This document shows positions 17,773-24,447 of a stretch of 35,062 nucleotides of DNA, piece by piece (the first letter of the stretch is position 1; each line of letters starts with the position of its first letter). The notes under the pieces are model-generated. The model was not told where the DNA came from and did no database searches. It was given only the letters and a program-made list of their open reading frames with translations. This DNA is from Prevotella sp. (GTDB lineage: Bacteria > Bacteroidota > Bacteroidia > Bacteroidales > Bacteroidaceae). The DNA lies in NCBI GenBank assembly GCA_022769825.1, contig JALEJI010000051.1, positions 1 to 35,062 of the forward strand, read 5' to 3'. Made by a program: the position numbers and the translations under genes.

Positions 17773-18468
17773 TCACAGGTAGAGCACTGCCTCGTTGCCC
17801 TCGTTGAAAAGCAGGTCGAGGATGGAGAGGTTGGGCAGGAACCCAAACTTCTGTTGATAAACTTGATAATAAGGGCGCGCCACGAACCCTGAATCGGGCA
17901 ATGGGTGCTTGGGACGAATCACGTCACGGTAATCCGCGATCACGTCGTCGTCGCATTCGCATGCAGGGGTGCCGTCGTGCAGGGGCGTGCCCTGTGCCCG
18001 TCCGCAACCATTATGACATTCGCTTACATTGACGTATTCGTCGGTAAGCTCCATGTGCGGCTCTATGTCGAGCAGCTCGCACATCTTACGGGTTATGGCA
18101 AGGTTGAAATCGAAAAGAAACTCCCATTTCCTCTCAAAGAAAGGCCGCAGGTCATCGGCATAATATTCGAAAAAAGGGCTCTCGCCATAGGCCGACTGCA
18201 GGGCCTGCCAATGGAGGTGCCGCCACGCGCCATGGTCTGACACGCGCACGTCTTTCATCTCCGTCTTGTCGATGCGCAAGCCTTGCGGGCTCTCCACGGG
18301 CACGGTGAGGGCCTGCGGCCCCTGCGTGGTGGCTATGACGCACCGGTTGCGGTAAGTCTGCTTGATGAAATGGTCGTGACGCTCAACGAGGCACACGCCG
18401 CCATGGGCGAGCTTCTGATACCATTGCACTGGACCGAAATAAGTGGAAGAGAGAAGAATGTTGTTCAT
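17773..18468 (-). CDS. WbqC-like family protein carrying an in-frame repeat insertion
   Basis: The 231-residue protein shows the family hallmarks: an N-terminal LLSSTYFGPVQWYQKL, then FIKQTYRNRCVIAT, AWRHLHWQALQSAYGESPFF and the C-terminal PYYQVYQQKFGFLPNLSILD. WbqC-like proteins have been linked to cell-surface polysaccharide synthesis, but the reaction is not established here. Residues about 150-172 (including GCGRAQGTPLHD) are foreign in look. They are encoded by a copy of the GC-rich repeat also found at 24.2-24.3 kb, and they make the protein some 20 residues longer than I recall for the family. The frame stays open through the insertion. The ATG overlaps the stop of the preceding S26-like gene by 4 bp, so the two are translationally coupled at the end of the dapB-lepB run. 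Confidence 0.88.
   Translation of the reverse strand: MNNILLSSTYFGPVQWYQKLAHGGVCLVERHDHFIKQTYRNRCVIATTQGPQALTVPVESPQGLRIDKTEMKDVRVSDHGAWRHLHWQALQSAYGESPFFEYYADDLRPFFERKWEFLFDFNLAITRKMCELLDIEPHMELTDEYVNVSECHNGCGRAQGTPLHDGTPACECDDDVIADYRDVIRPKHPLPDSGFVARPYYQVYQQKFGFLPNLSILDLLFNEGNEAVLYL
17976..18009 (+). repeat. Copy of the GC-rich hairpin repeat inside wbqC
   Basis: These 34 bases match the left arm of the inverted-repeat element at 24214-24247 at 33 positions; the only difference is T for G in the middle of GGGCGTGCCC. The adjacent TGCAGGGGTGCC (17962-17973) looks like a partial second copy. On the wbqC coding strand it encodes GCGRAQGTPLHD. Confidence 0.9.
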
Positions 18469-18899
18469 CTGAAAAGGGGTACGGCCTTGCCCACTATTTG
18501 ATGTCTATATACGAGGCGCTTGCCGTGGCCCGTCTCCACGAGATAGAGGCGGCAGTCGCGGCAGGGGCAGCGGTCGCAACACTTCAATGGTATGACATAT
18601 CGACGGCGCGCCACGTTGATGGTGTCGCCCGGCAGGTTGACCACCTGGCCCAGCTCCTGCGGAGGGCCTATGAGCGACACGGCCGGCGCGTCGCCCCTGA
18701 CGGTGAACACGATGAGGTCTCCACGGCGTGGGGCACGGCTACGGGCAAGCTTGTTCACCACCACCCTGTCGCCCGTCCTGAGCCCTTGGCCCAAGGGAGC
18801 GGGCACAGTGTAGACGGTGATGGCAAACACGCGGACAACCACGACAATAGTCATGGCTATCGCTAAGGCGATGATGAATTTCAGAAGTTGCCGAGCCAA
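18465..18899 (-). CDS. Degenerate S26 (signal peptidase I-like) membrane protein, probably not catalytic
   Basis: A 144-residue protein with one N-terminal membrane helix (about 6-28) and the fold landmarks of signal peptidase I: a VP segment after the helix, GDRVVVNKLARS, RRGDLIVF and NLPGDTINV. At the place of the catalytic Ser (usually VPSxSM) it reads VPAPLGQGL, with no Ser. At the place of the general-base Lys (usually KRxxGLPG) it reads GQVVNLPG, with no Lys. The C-terminal part has a dense Cys cluster, CCDRCPCRDC. It follows lepB by 29 bp and overlaps wbqC by 4 bp. A second small S26 gene between lepB and wbqC is, as I recall, a usual arrangement in Bacteroidales. Inference: a non-enzymatic partner or a metal-binding variant. 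Confidence 0.8.
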   Translation of the reverse strand: MARQLLKFIIALAIAMTIVVVVRVFAITVYTVPAPLGQGLRTGDRVVVNKLARSRAPRRGDLIVFTVRGDAPAVSLIGPPQELGQVVNLPGDTINVARRRYVIPLKCCDRCPCRDCRLYLVETGHGKRLVYRHQIVGKAVPLFR

Positions 18900-18928
18900 A
18901 ACGTGCCGTCTAAAAGATTATGCGTTAC

Positions 18929-20404
18929 TTATTTTATGTTGTCAACAAACCTGAACAGGCGGCTCCACCTCACGCCGGAGAATCCCTTGCGGTCGGGGTC
19001 GGAGCTCCACCAGATGAAGATTGGCTTGCCCACGACATGGTCTTCGGGCACGAAGCCCCAATAGCGTGAGTCCTCTGAGTTGTGACGGTTGTCGCCCATC
19101 ATCCAGTAGTAGTCCATCTTGAAGGTGTAGCTCGTGGCGGGCTTGCCGTTGATGTAGACGCGGTTGTTCTTCACCTTGAGGTCGTTGTGCTCATACACCC
19201 TTATCGGCCTCTCGTAGAGGGCTATGTTGTTCATGTTGAGCTTCACGGAGGCGCCCTTCTTGGGAATCCAGATGGGGCCGTAGTTGTCTACCGTCCATCC
19301 CGTCACGATGTCGTGGGGATAGAGGCTTACCGAGGGCGCGGCGTCGGTGTTGAGCTTGATGCTCTTCACCAGGTCCTTGCGCTTGGAGAGGAAAGCCACG
19401 GCGCGCTTGGTGAGAGGCATGTAGCCCATCTGGTTGAGCGTGGTGAGGTCTTCCATGGATATGTTAAGCTCCTTGAGCACGTCGTCGGGCAGATGGTCGG
19501 TGGCGAGCTTCACATAATAGGTGTACTGCACGTTGTCGGGCTCCTTGTTTGGCTTGCCGTCGAGGTAGATTATGCGGTTCTTTATCTGCAAGGTCTGTCC
19601 CGGCAGGCCGACGCAGCGCTTCACGTAGTTCTCGCGGCGGTCGGTGGGCCTGTGGTCTATTGAGCCGAACTCGTTGGGGTTGTTCACGATGTAGTCGTGT
19701 CCAAGCGAGTAGATCATGGCGAAGAAGTCGAGCTGCTGCTGCTTGCTGAGCTTGGCCGGGTCCACGGGGTTGACGTTGTTCTCCTTGTATATCTGCATGC
19801 CGAGCGGATACACGAGGTCGCCGTAGAAGTCGGGACCCTGGTAGCGTTCCTCGGTGACGATGGTGTCGCCGCTTGGGTAGTTGAACACCACTATGTCGTT
19901 GAGTTTCACCTTGCCCAGGCCCTTCAGTCGGCGATAGTCCCAGTGGGGCCACTCCACATAGCTCTTGGTGTTTATCACGGGCATGGTGTGCTGCGTGAGC
20001 GGCATGGTGAGCGGCGTCTCGGGGATGCGCGGGCCGTAGCTCACCTTCGACACGAAGAGGTAGTCGCCCGTGAGGAGGCTCTTCTCCAGCGAAGAAGACG
20101 GTATGACGTAGTTCTGGAAAAGGAAGAGGTTGATGAAATAGACGGCCACGAGGGCGAACACGAGAGCGTCGACCCAGCTCATGATGAACTTCACGGGGCC
20201 CTCGGCGTCTTTCCACCACTGCCACCTCACCTTCTTCGACACGTAGCAGTCGAAGATGAACATCGCGCCGAGCAGCGTGAGGATCCATCCCGTCAGCGTG
20301 CGTGGCGACATCCATATAATAAACAGCACGTAGAAGAAGAAGGCACAGCCAAACTTCATCCATTGCTTCCTCATGTTGAGCGAAGCCTTTTCCTTGTCAA
20401 TCAT
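18929..20404 (-). CDS. lepB: Signal peptidase I
   Basis: A 491-residue membrane peptidase that removes signal peptides from exported proteins on the periplasmic side of the inner membrane. Two or three N-terminal membrane helices (about 18-34, 38-53 and 77-97) lead to YVIPSSSLEKSL, with catalytic Ser about residue 105, and GDYLFVSK. YVKRCVGLPGQ carries the general-base Lys about residue 262. The C-terminal MMGDNRHNSEDSRYWGFVP is the conserved GDN..S.DSR box. It is much longer than the E. coli enzyme because of inserts between boxes, as usual in Bacteroidota. It is the only catalytically complete S26 enzyme here. An ATG ten codons in is an alternative start. Confidence 0.95.
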   Translation of the reverse strand: MIDKEKASLNMRKQWMKFGCAFFFYVLFIIWMSPRTLTGWILTLLGAMFIFDCYVSKKVRWQWWKDAEGPVKFIMSWVDALVFALVAVYFINLFLFQNYVIPSSSLEKSLLTGDYLFVSKVSYGPRIPETPLTMPLTQHTMPVINTKSYVEWPHWDYRRLKGLGKVKLNDIVVFNYPSGDTIVTEERYQGPDFYGDLVYPLGMQIYKENNVNPVDPAKLSKQQQLDFFAMIYSLGHDYIVNNPNEFGSIDHRPTDRRENYVKRCVGLPGQTLQIKNRIIYLDGKPNKEPDNVQYTYYVKLATDHLPDDVLKELNISMEDLTTLNQMGYMPLTKRAVAFLSKRKDLVKSIKLNTDAAPSVSLYPHDIVTGWTVDNYGPIWIPKKGASVKLNMNNIALYERPIRVYEHNDLKVKNNRVYINGKPATSYTFKMDYYWMMGDNRHNSEDSRYWGFVPEDHVVGKPIFIWWSSDPDRKGFSGVRWSRLFRFVDNIK

Positions 20405-20432
20405 TTATCTTGCCTTGTTTGTTTTATTGCCT

Positions 20433-20463
20433 TGCGGGGGCCGGTCTTGTGCCGGCCCCTGCA
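20433..20463 (-). repeat. GC-rich hairpin between dapB and lepB, possible repeat-family variant
   Basis: Arms TGCGGGGGCCGG and CCGGCCCCTGCA form a 12-bp stem (one G-T pair) around a 7-base loop in the 67-bp gap after the dapB stop. On the minus strand it starts GTGCAGGGGC and ends CCGCAA, like the repeat arms at 24.2 kb, but the interior differs. No T-tract follows on the minus strand, so it is not a classic terminator; attenuation or mRNA-end protection between dapB and lepB is possible. Confidence 0.7.
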
Positions 20464-20471
20464 CCGATTTA

Positions 20472-21227
20472 TTAGAACTTGAAGAGGTCCGACGTGGTGA
20501 GCAATCCCTTGTGGTCCTTGGTGTACTCGGCGGCGAGCACGGCACCCAAGGCGAACCCCTTGCGCGAATGGGCGCTGTGGGTGATGGTTATCTCGTCGGC
20601 CTCTGAGTCGTAGCGTATGCTGTGTATGCCCGGCACCTCGTCGTGGCGCACGCTGTCTATGAGCAGCTCGTCGGGCTTGTGGTCCTCGGAGCCTTCCACG
20701 CGGCCGTCGTCCCAGGTGGTGGTGCCGAGCTTCCATGAGCTCTTGCGGTCGAGACGTTCCACTATGTCCTCGGCAAGGGTGATGGCGGTGCCTGAGGGCG
20801 CGTCAAGCTTGTGGATGTGGTGGGTCTCCGTCTCGGTGACGTCATACTGCGCGAAGCCGTTCATTATCTCAGCCAGCTTCTTGTTGACAGCCTGGAAGAT
20901 GGCCACGCCCACTGAGAAGTTGCTCGCCCAGAAAAGGGTCTGCTTGCCGTCCTGGCACAGGGCCTCCACGTCGGCCTTGTGGTCTTTCATCCATCCCGTG
21001 GAACCAGACACGACCTTCACGTTGTGCTTGAAGGCGCGCAGGTAGTTGCCATAGGCGGCGGTGGGGTTGGTGAACTCAATGGCCACGTCGGCAGAGGCGA
21101 ACGCGGGAGAGTCGAAGTCGTCGGCGTTGTCGATGTCTATCTTGCATACTATCTCATGGCCACGCTCAAGGGCTATCTGCTCTATCATGTGACCCATCTT
21201 GCCATAGCCTATCAATGCTATCTTCAT
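20472..21227 (-). CDS. dapB: 4-hydroxy-tetrahydrodipicolinate reductase
   Basis: A 251-residue enzyme of lysine and diaminopimelate (peptidoglycan precursor) synthesis. It reduces hydroxy-tetrahydrodipicolinate with NAD(P)H. The N-terminal Rossmann segment is MKIALIGYGKMGHMIEQIAL; SGSTGW and the catalytic ETHHIHKLDAPSGTAI stretch (His-His and Lys of the DapB signature) are intact. Length is normal. It is first in the dapB-lepB-S26-wbqC run and has its own -7 element. Confidence 0.96.
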   Translation of the reverse strand: MKIALIGYGKMGHMIEQIALERGHEIVCKIDIDNADDFDSPAFASADVAIEFTNPTAAYGNYLRAFKHNVKVVSGSTGWMKDHKADVEALCQDGKQTLFWASNFSVGVAIFQAVNKKLAEIMNGFAQYDVTETETHHIHKLDAPSGTAITLAEDIVERLDRKSSWKLGTTTWDDGRVEGSEDHKPDELLIDSVRHDEVPGIHSIRYDSEADEITITHSAHSRKGFALGAVLAAEYTKDHKGLLTTSDLFKF

Positions 21228-21285
21228 AATCGTGCTATTTTTAATTATATGTTTGTATTATATGTCCACATATTAATGTGTCGTG

Positions 21286-21293
21286 CAAAATTA
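21286..21293 (-). promoter_or_regulatory. Bacteroidota -7 element for dapB
   Basis: On the minus strand this reads TAATTTTG, matching TAnnTTTG, 58 bp upstream of dapB. A TTAGC/GCTAA dyad (21291-21309) overlaps its upstream edge and could affect its use. Confidence 0.5.
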
Positions 21294-21419
21294 GCTAATT
21301 TATGGCTAAAAGGGCCTCCGGCGTTGCATAAATTATTATAAATCTTCAAGATATGTGGATATTTCGCGCTAAAAACGGCGATTTAATTTTCAAAAAGTGA
21401 TTAATCGAAGAAAAAGCAG

Positions 21420-21427
21420 TAACTTTG
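21420..21427 (+). promoter_or_regulatory. Bacteroidota -7 element for the PCMD lipoprotein operon
   Basis: TAACTTTG matches TAnnTTTG. Transcription from here would leave a leader of about 115 nt before the ATG at 21550. No convincing -33 TTTG is seen at the usual spacing. Confidence 0.55.
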
Positions 21428-21433
21428 CAAAGT

Positions 21434-21483
21434 CAAGAAGCCGCAAGTTGGTTCGGCTTCTTGCAGGTGTGGGCCTTAGGCCC
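21434..21483 (+). promoter_or_regulatory. Two-hairpin 5' leader of the PCMD lipoprotein operon
   Basis: A perfect 10-bp stem CAAGAAGCCG/CGGCTTCTTG (21434-21443 with 21454-21463, 10-nt loop) is followed at once by GGGCC/GGCCC (21471-21475 with 21479-21483, loop TTA). Both lie just downstream of the -7 element and well ahead of the start codon. It could stabilise the mRNA or act as a regulatory leader. No known riboswitch class was recognised. Confidence 0.6.
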
Positions 21484-21549
21484 GTCAGCGACCACAATAG
21501 GCAAGCCAACACAACAAAGAGATTAATCAAGGTAACAAATATTTTATTT

Positions 21550-22761
21550 ATGCACAAGACCTTAAGGGCATGGGGGAGTCTCATGCTATTGTCTGTCGCG
21601 ATGACAGCCTCGCTCTCCTCGTGTATCAAGGAAGAGGCTCTCAACAGCGAGGCCGACATCACGGGAGTGACCCTCGGCGACGGCAGTTCCCTTATCAGGG
21701 AGCCGGAGATAACAAACAACGAGGTGACGCTCTACGCCAACACCGCCGACAGCATCCTCGCTCCTGAGTTCACGCTCACCGAAGGCGCTACCATAGAGCC
21801 GGCGAGCGGCACCAAGCGCAAGTTTTTCACGCGCGTGGCCAACCCGCAGAAGACCGACGAGGACGACGGGCTGCCCGACTCGATTGACATGCCCGTGCCA
21901 CAGGAATACACCGTGACCTCGCAAGACGGGGCATGGAAGAAGAAGTACACCGTGAGGGTGGCAAGCAACGCCACGCCTGCCGACTATCACTTCAACGACA
22001 TGCGCTACTACATGTACGACACCGACGACGACGGCACCGACGACCCGATGTTCCATATATTCTACGAGGAGATTGGCGGACAGCATGTGGACTGGGGCTC
22101 AGGAAACCCCGGCGCCATGATAACGCTGATGTCGTCGAACCCCAAGCCAAGCGACTACCCCACGAGCCAGGCCGATGGCGGCGTGATCGGCAAATGCGCC
22201 AAGCTGACAACCATAAGCACTGGCGCGCTGGGCGCGATGTTCAAGGCCCCGATAGCTGCCGGCAACATCTTCTTGGGCACTTTCCAAGTCAACTTCGGCG
22301 ACATGGCTTCTTCGACCCACTTCGGCATCCCGTTCTTCAACACCAAGCCTGTCTCCATGACCGGATACTATAAGTATAAGGCCGGCCCGACGGTGACCGA
22401 CGAGAACATGAGCGTGGTGAGCGGGGCGAAAGACGACTTCGCGCTCTACGCCGTGGTGTTTGAGGTGTCGAAGGAGATTCCATGGCTCGACGGCACCGAC
22501 ACCAACAAGAACTCGCTAACGAGCCCGAGCATCGTGCTAAAGGCCGAGCTGACCGACAGGAAGGAGACCGACGAGTGGACGAAGTTCACCATACCTTTCG
22601 AGCCCGTGAACGGCAAGACGTTCGACATCAACAAGATGATAGCCGGCAAATACAGCTTCGCCATCATCGCGTCGTCGAGCAAGGACGGAGCCAAGTTTAA
22701 GGGTGCCATAGGCAGCACGCTCTACATCGACGAGCTGCACGTGGACTACGAGGCTTATTAA
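21550..22761 (+). CDS. PCMD-domain surface lipoprotein
   Basis: About 403 residues from the ATG at 21550, chosen because it gives a clean lipoprotein signal (MLLSVAMTASLSSC, Cys about 25); the frame extends upstream through the promoter and leader, which cannot be coding. An Ig-like or DUF-type N-terminal part (about 30-140, EVTLYANTADSILAPEFTLT) precedes a jelly-roll-like C-terminal domain (about 145-403) that resembles the putative carbohydrate-metabolism domain PCMD, with ADYHFNDMRYY and FDINKMIAGKYSFAIIASSS. It is probably outer-membrane anchored. It leads an operon with a barrel gene (33 bp on) and a calycin-like gene. Exact function unknown. Confidence 0.82.
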   Translation: MHKTLRAWGSLMLLSVAMTASLSSCIKEEALNSEADITGVTLGDGSSLIREPEITNNEVTLYANTADSILAPEFTLTEGATIEPASGTKRKFFTRVANPQKTDEDDGLPDSIDMPVPQEYTVTSQDGAWKKKYTVRVASNATPADYHFNDMRYYMYDTDDDGTDDPMFHIFYEEIGGQHVDWGSGNPGAMITLMSSNPKPSDYPTSQADGGVIGKCAKLTTISTGALGAMFKAPIAAGNIFLGTFQVNFGDMASSTHFGIPFFNTKPVSMTGYYKYKAGPTVTDENMSVVSGAKDDFALYAVVFEVSKEIPWLDGTDTNKNSLTSPSIVLKAELTDRKETDEWTKFTIPFEPVNGKTFDINKMIAGKYSFAIIASSSKDGAKFKGAIGSTLYIDELHVDYEAY

Positions 22762-22794
22762 TCATCGGGAACGACTCTAAAACGAACAAGCAAC

Positions 22795-23568
22795 ATGAAA
22801 AGCAAGATATTATTATTCCTGCTCGTGGCTTTCTCCTTCTCCGCTGCCGCACAAGAGAGCATCGGCGAACGCGACGAGAATCTGCAGCAGATGAACAAGA
22901 AGGGATGGGAACTGGAGCTGAAGGCCGGCCTCAACATTGGAGGTGCCACTCCGCTCGGCCTGCCGCGCGAGATAAGACACATCAACAGCTTCGACCCGAA
23001 GCTCAACGGCACCCTCGAATGTGCCGTGACGAAATGGTTTGGCAGATGGGGCGTGGCGTCGGGACTGAGGCTCGAAGCCAAGCGCATGTCGACAGGTGCC
23101 ACGGTGAAAAACTACCACACGGCGATAATACAAAACGGTGACAAAGTGGCTGGATATTTCACGGGCTACGACAAGACCGACTACAACAGCAACGACCTCA
23201 CGTTGCCCATCACCGCCAACTACCGCGTGAACCCGCGCTGGAAGGTGAGGGGCGGAATGTTCTTCTCCTACTGCCTCTCTCGTCAGTTCAACGGATACGT
23301 GAGCGACGGCTACCTGCGCAACGGCACGCCGACGGGCGAGAAGGTGACGTTCGACAACGGCAGCTCGGCCGACTACAACTTCGACGACGACCTGCGCAAG
23401 TTCAACTATGGCGTGCAGGTGGGAGCCTCGTGGAACGCCTACAAGCACTTCTCGCTGTTCGGCGACCTGGCCTACTCGTTCAAAAACATATTCAAGTCCG
23501 ACTTCCACACCGTGGCGTTCACAATGCACCCCATATACCTCAACATGGGCTTCGGATACAGATTCTAA
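22795..23568 (+). CDS. Outer-membrane beta-barrel protein
   Basis: A 257-residue protein with a signal peptide (about 1-19, ending SAAAQ), a short periplasmic stretch and alternating strands (WELELKAGLNIGG, WGVASGLRLEAKR, LTLPITANYRVNPRWKVRGG, HFSLFGDLAYSF) ending in YLNMGFGYRF with the C-terminal Phe of barrel proteins. Sited 33 bp after the PCMD lipoprotein and 21 bp before the calycin-like gene, it is probably part of the same surface complex. No specific transport substrate can be named. Confidence 0.87.
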   Translation: MKSKILLFLLVAFSFSAAAQESIGERDENLQQMNKKGWELELKAGLNIGGATPLGLPREIRHINSFDPKLNGTLECAVTKWFGRWGVASGLRLEAKRMSTGATVKNYHTAIIQNGDKVAGYFTGYDKTDYNSNDLTLPITANYRVNPRWKVRGGMFFSYCLSRQFNGYVSDGYLRNGTPTGEKVTFDNGSSADYNFDDDLRKFNYGVQVGASWNAYKHFSLFGDLAYSFKNIFKSDFHTVAFTMHPIYLNMGFGYRF

Positions 23569-23589
23569 GACAACAAAAACATAACAACA

Positions 23590-24192
23590 ATGAAAAAACT
23601 TTTCACACTATTCCTTGTCATAGCCGTGTCTGCAATATCTGCAATGGCAGAAGATTACACAGACAACTTGAGCATTACCGTATTAGGCCAAACAACAAAT
23701 CAAGAAGCTACCATTACGGCAGAAGAACAAACCAATGGCAAATACAAATTTGCCCTAAACAACTTTGCTTTTGGTGATGAACAAGTCGGCGATATTGTCA
23801 TTGAAGACGTAGATGCCACTGAAAAAGATGGTATAGTATTTTTAACCATAGATGAGAAAGATAAGAAAACTGTCAATGTAACTAATCCTGCTTCACTTGG
23901 AGAAAAAATTAATAAGGCTGGTGGCGTAAAACTCACTATGAACGCTAAAATTTCTAAAGCAGCCAAAAAAATGTACGCTGTTTTAGATATGACTGCAATG
24001 TTTGTTATACAAGTAAAAGCTACATTCGGTGATGAAAAAAATATAACCACCGGCATCTCCAACCTGCCCGTAAACAACGACAACGAGAAGGAAGAGATAT
24101 TCAACCTCCAGGGCCAGCGCATCAGCGAGGCTAAGCCCGGCCAGGTGGTGATCGTAAAGAAAGGCGGAAAAGCCGTGAAAGTGGTGAAATAA
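23590..24192 (+). CDS. Secreted calycin-like domain protein with Prevotella-type C-terminal tail
   Basis: A 200-residue protein with a signal peptide (about 1-20, ending SAMA), a beta-rich domain (about 24-150) resembling the calycin-like lipid-binding-type domain of Bacteroidota, and a C-terminal tail (about 155-200) with EEIFNLQGQRISEAKPGQVV, the sort of repeat-like tail seen on many secreted Prevotella and Bacteroides proteins. The first about 455 bp are AT-rich, unlike the GC-rich neighbours, while the tail after 24045 returns to the local composition. It is the third gene of the PCMD operon. Function unknown. Confidence 0.78.
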   Translation: MKKLFTLFLVIAVSAISAMAEDYTDNLSITVLGQTTNQEATITAEEQTNGKYKFALNNFAFGDEQVGDIVIEDVDATEKDGIVFLTIDEKDKKTVNVTNPASLGEKINKAGGVKLTMNAKISKAAKKMYAVLDMTAMFVIQVKATFGDEKNITTGISNLPVNNDNEKEEIFNLQGQRISEAKPGQVVIVKKGGKAVKVVK

Positions 24193-24211
24193 GCAACCGA
24201 CCACAACAAAC

Positions 24212-24345
24212 GACGTGCAGGGGCGGGCCCTGTGCCCGTCCGCAACCCGAAAGGAAACCGAGATGCAACATGGGTGAATGCTCATTGCGGATCGACGTTT
24301 TCGCCATTCGGGGTGCGGACGGGCACAGGGCCCGCCCCTGCACGT
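24212..24345. repeat. 134-bp inverted-repeat element (MITE- or REP-doublet-like)
   Basis: Two 40-bp arms, 24212-24251 and 24306-24345, are reverse complements with a single mismatch and flank a 54-bp centre. The arm core is GTGCAGGGGCGGGCCC followed by TGTGCCCGTCCGCA. The region has no gene; a 63-codon frame through it into the antitoxin region looks spurious. No target-site duplication is obvious. A single-arm copy occurs in wbqC. Confidence 0.9.
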
Positions 24346-24368
24346 CATACCATTGCATATATCATTGA

Positions 24369-24389
24369 TTAGCCAAAGTTTTTGGCTAA
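24369..24389. promoter_or_regulatory. Perfect dyad, candidate operator of the antitoxin gene
   Basis: Arms TTAGCCAAA and TTTGGCTAA are perfect reverse complements around GTT. The dyad ends 3 bp before the -33 element of the antitoxin promoter. HigA-type antitoxins repress their own promoters, so this is a natural operator candidate; a weak terminator for the upstream operon is the alternative. Confidence 0.55.
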
Positions 24390-24392
24390 ACA

Positions 24393-24425
24393 TTTGGTGG
24401 TTTAGTGGAAAAAGACGTATTTTTG
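24393..24425 (+). promoter_or_regulatory. Complete Bacteroidota promoter for the antitoxin gene
   Basis: TTTG at 24393-24396 and TATTTTTG at 24418-24425 are separated by 21 bp, the best -33/-7 pair in the window. The ATG follows 22 bp later. Confidence 0.65.
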
Positions 24426-24447
24426 CAGAAACTATAAAAATACGACC

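Noticed and set aside
19464..20363. 299-residue minus-strand ORF inside lepB
   Set aside because: Arg/His/Pro-rich alternate frame of lepB, whose catalytic boxes are all in the main frame.
20433..20463. Rho-independent terminator of dapB
   Set aside because: The stem is strong but no T-tract follows on the minus strand; the ends match the repeat family better.
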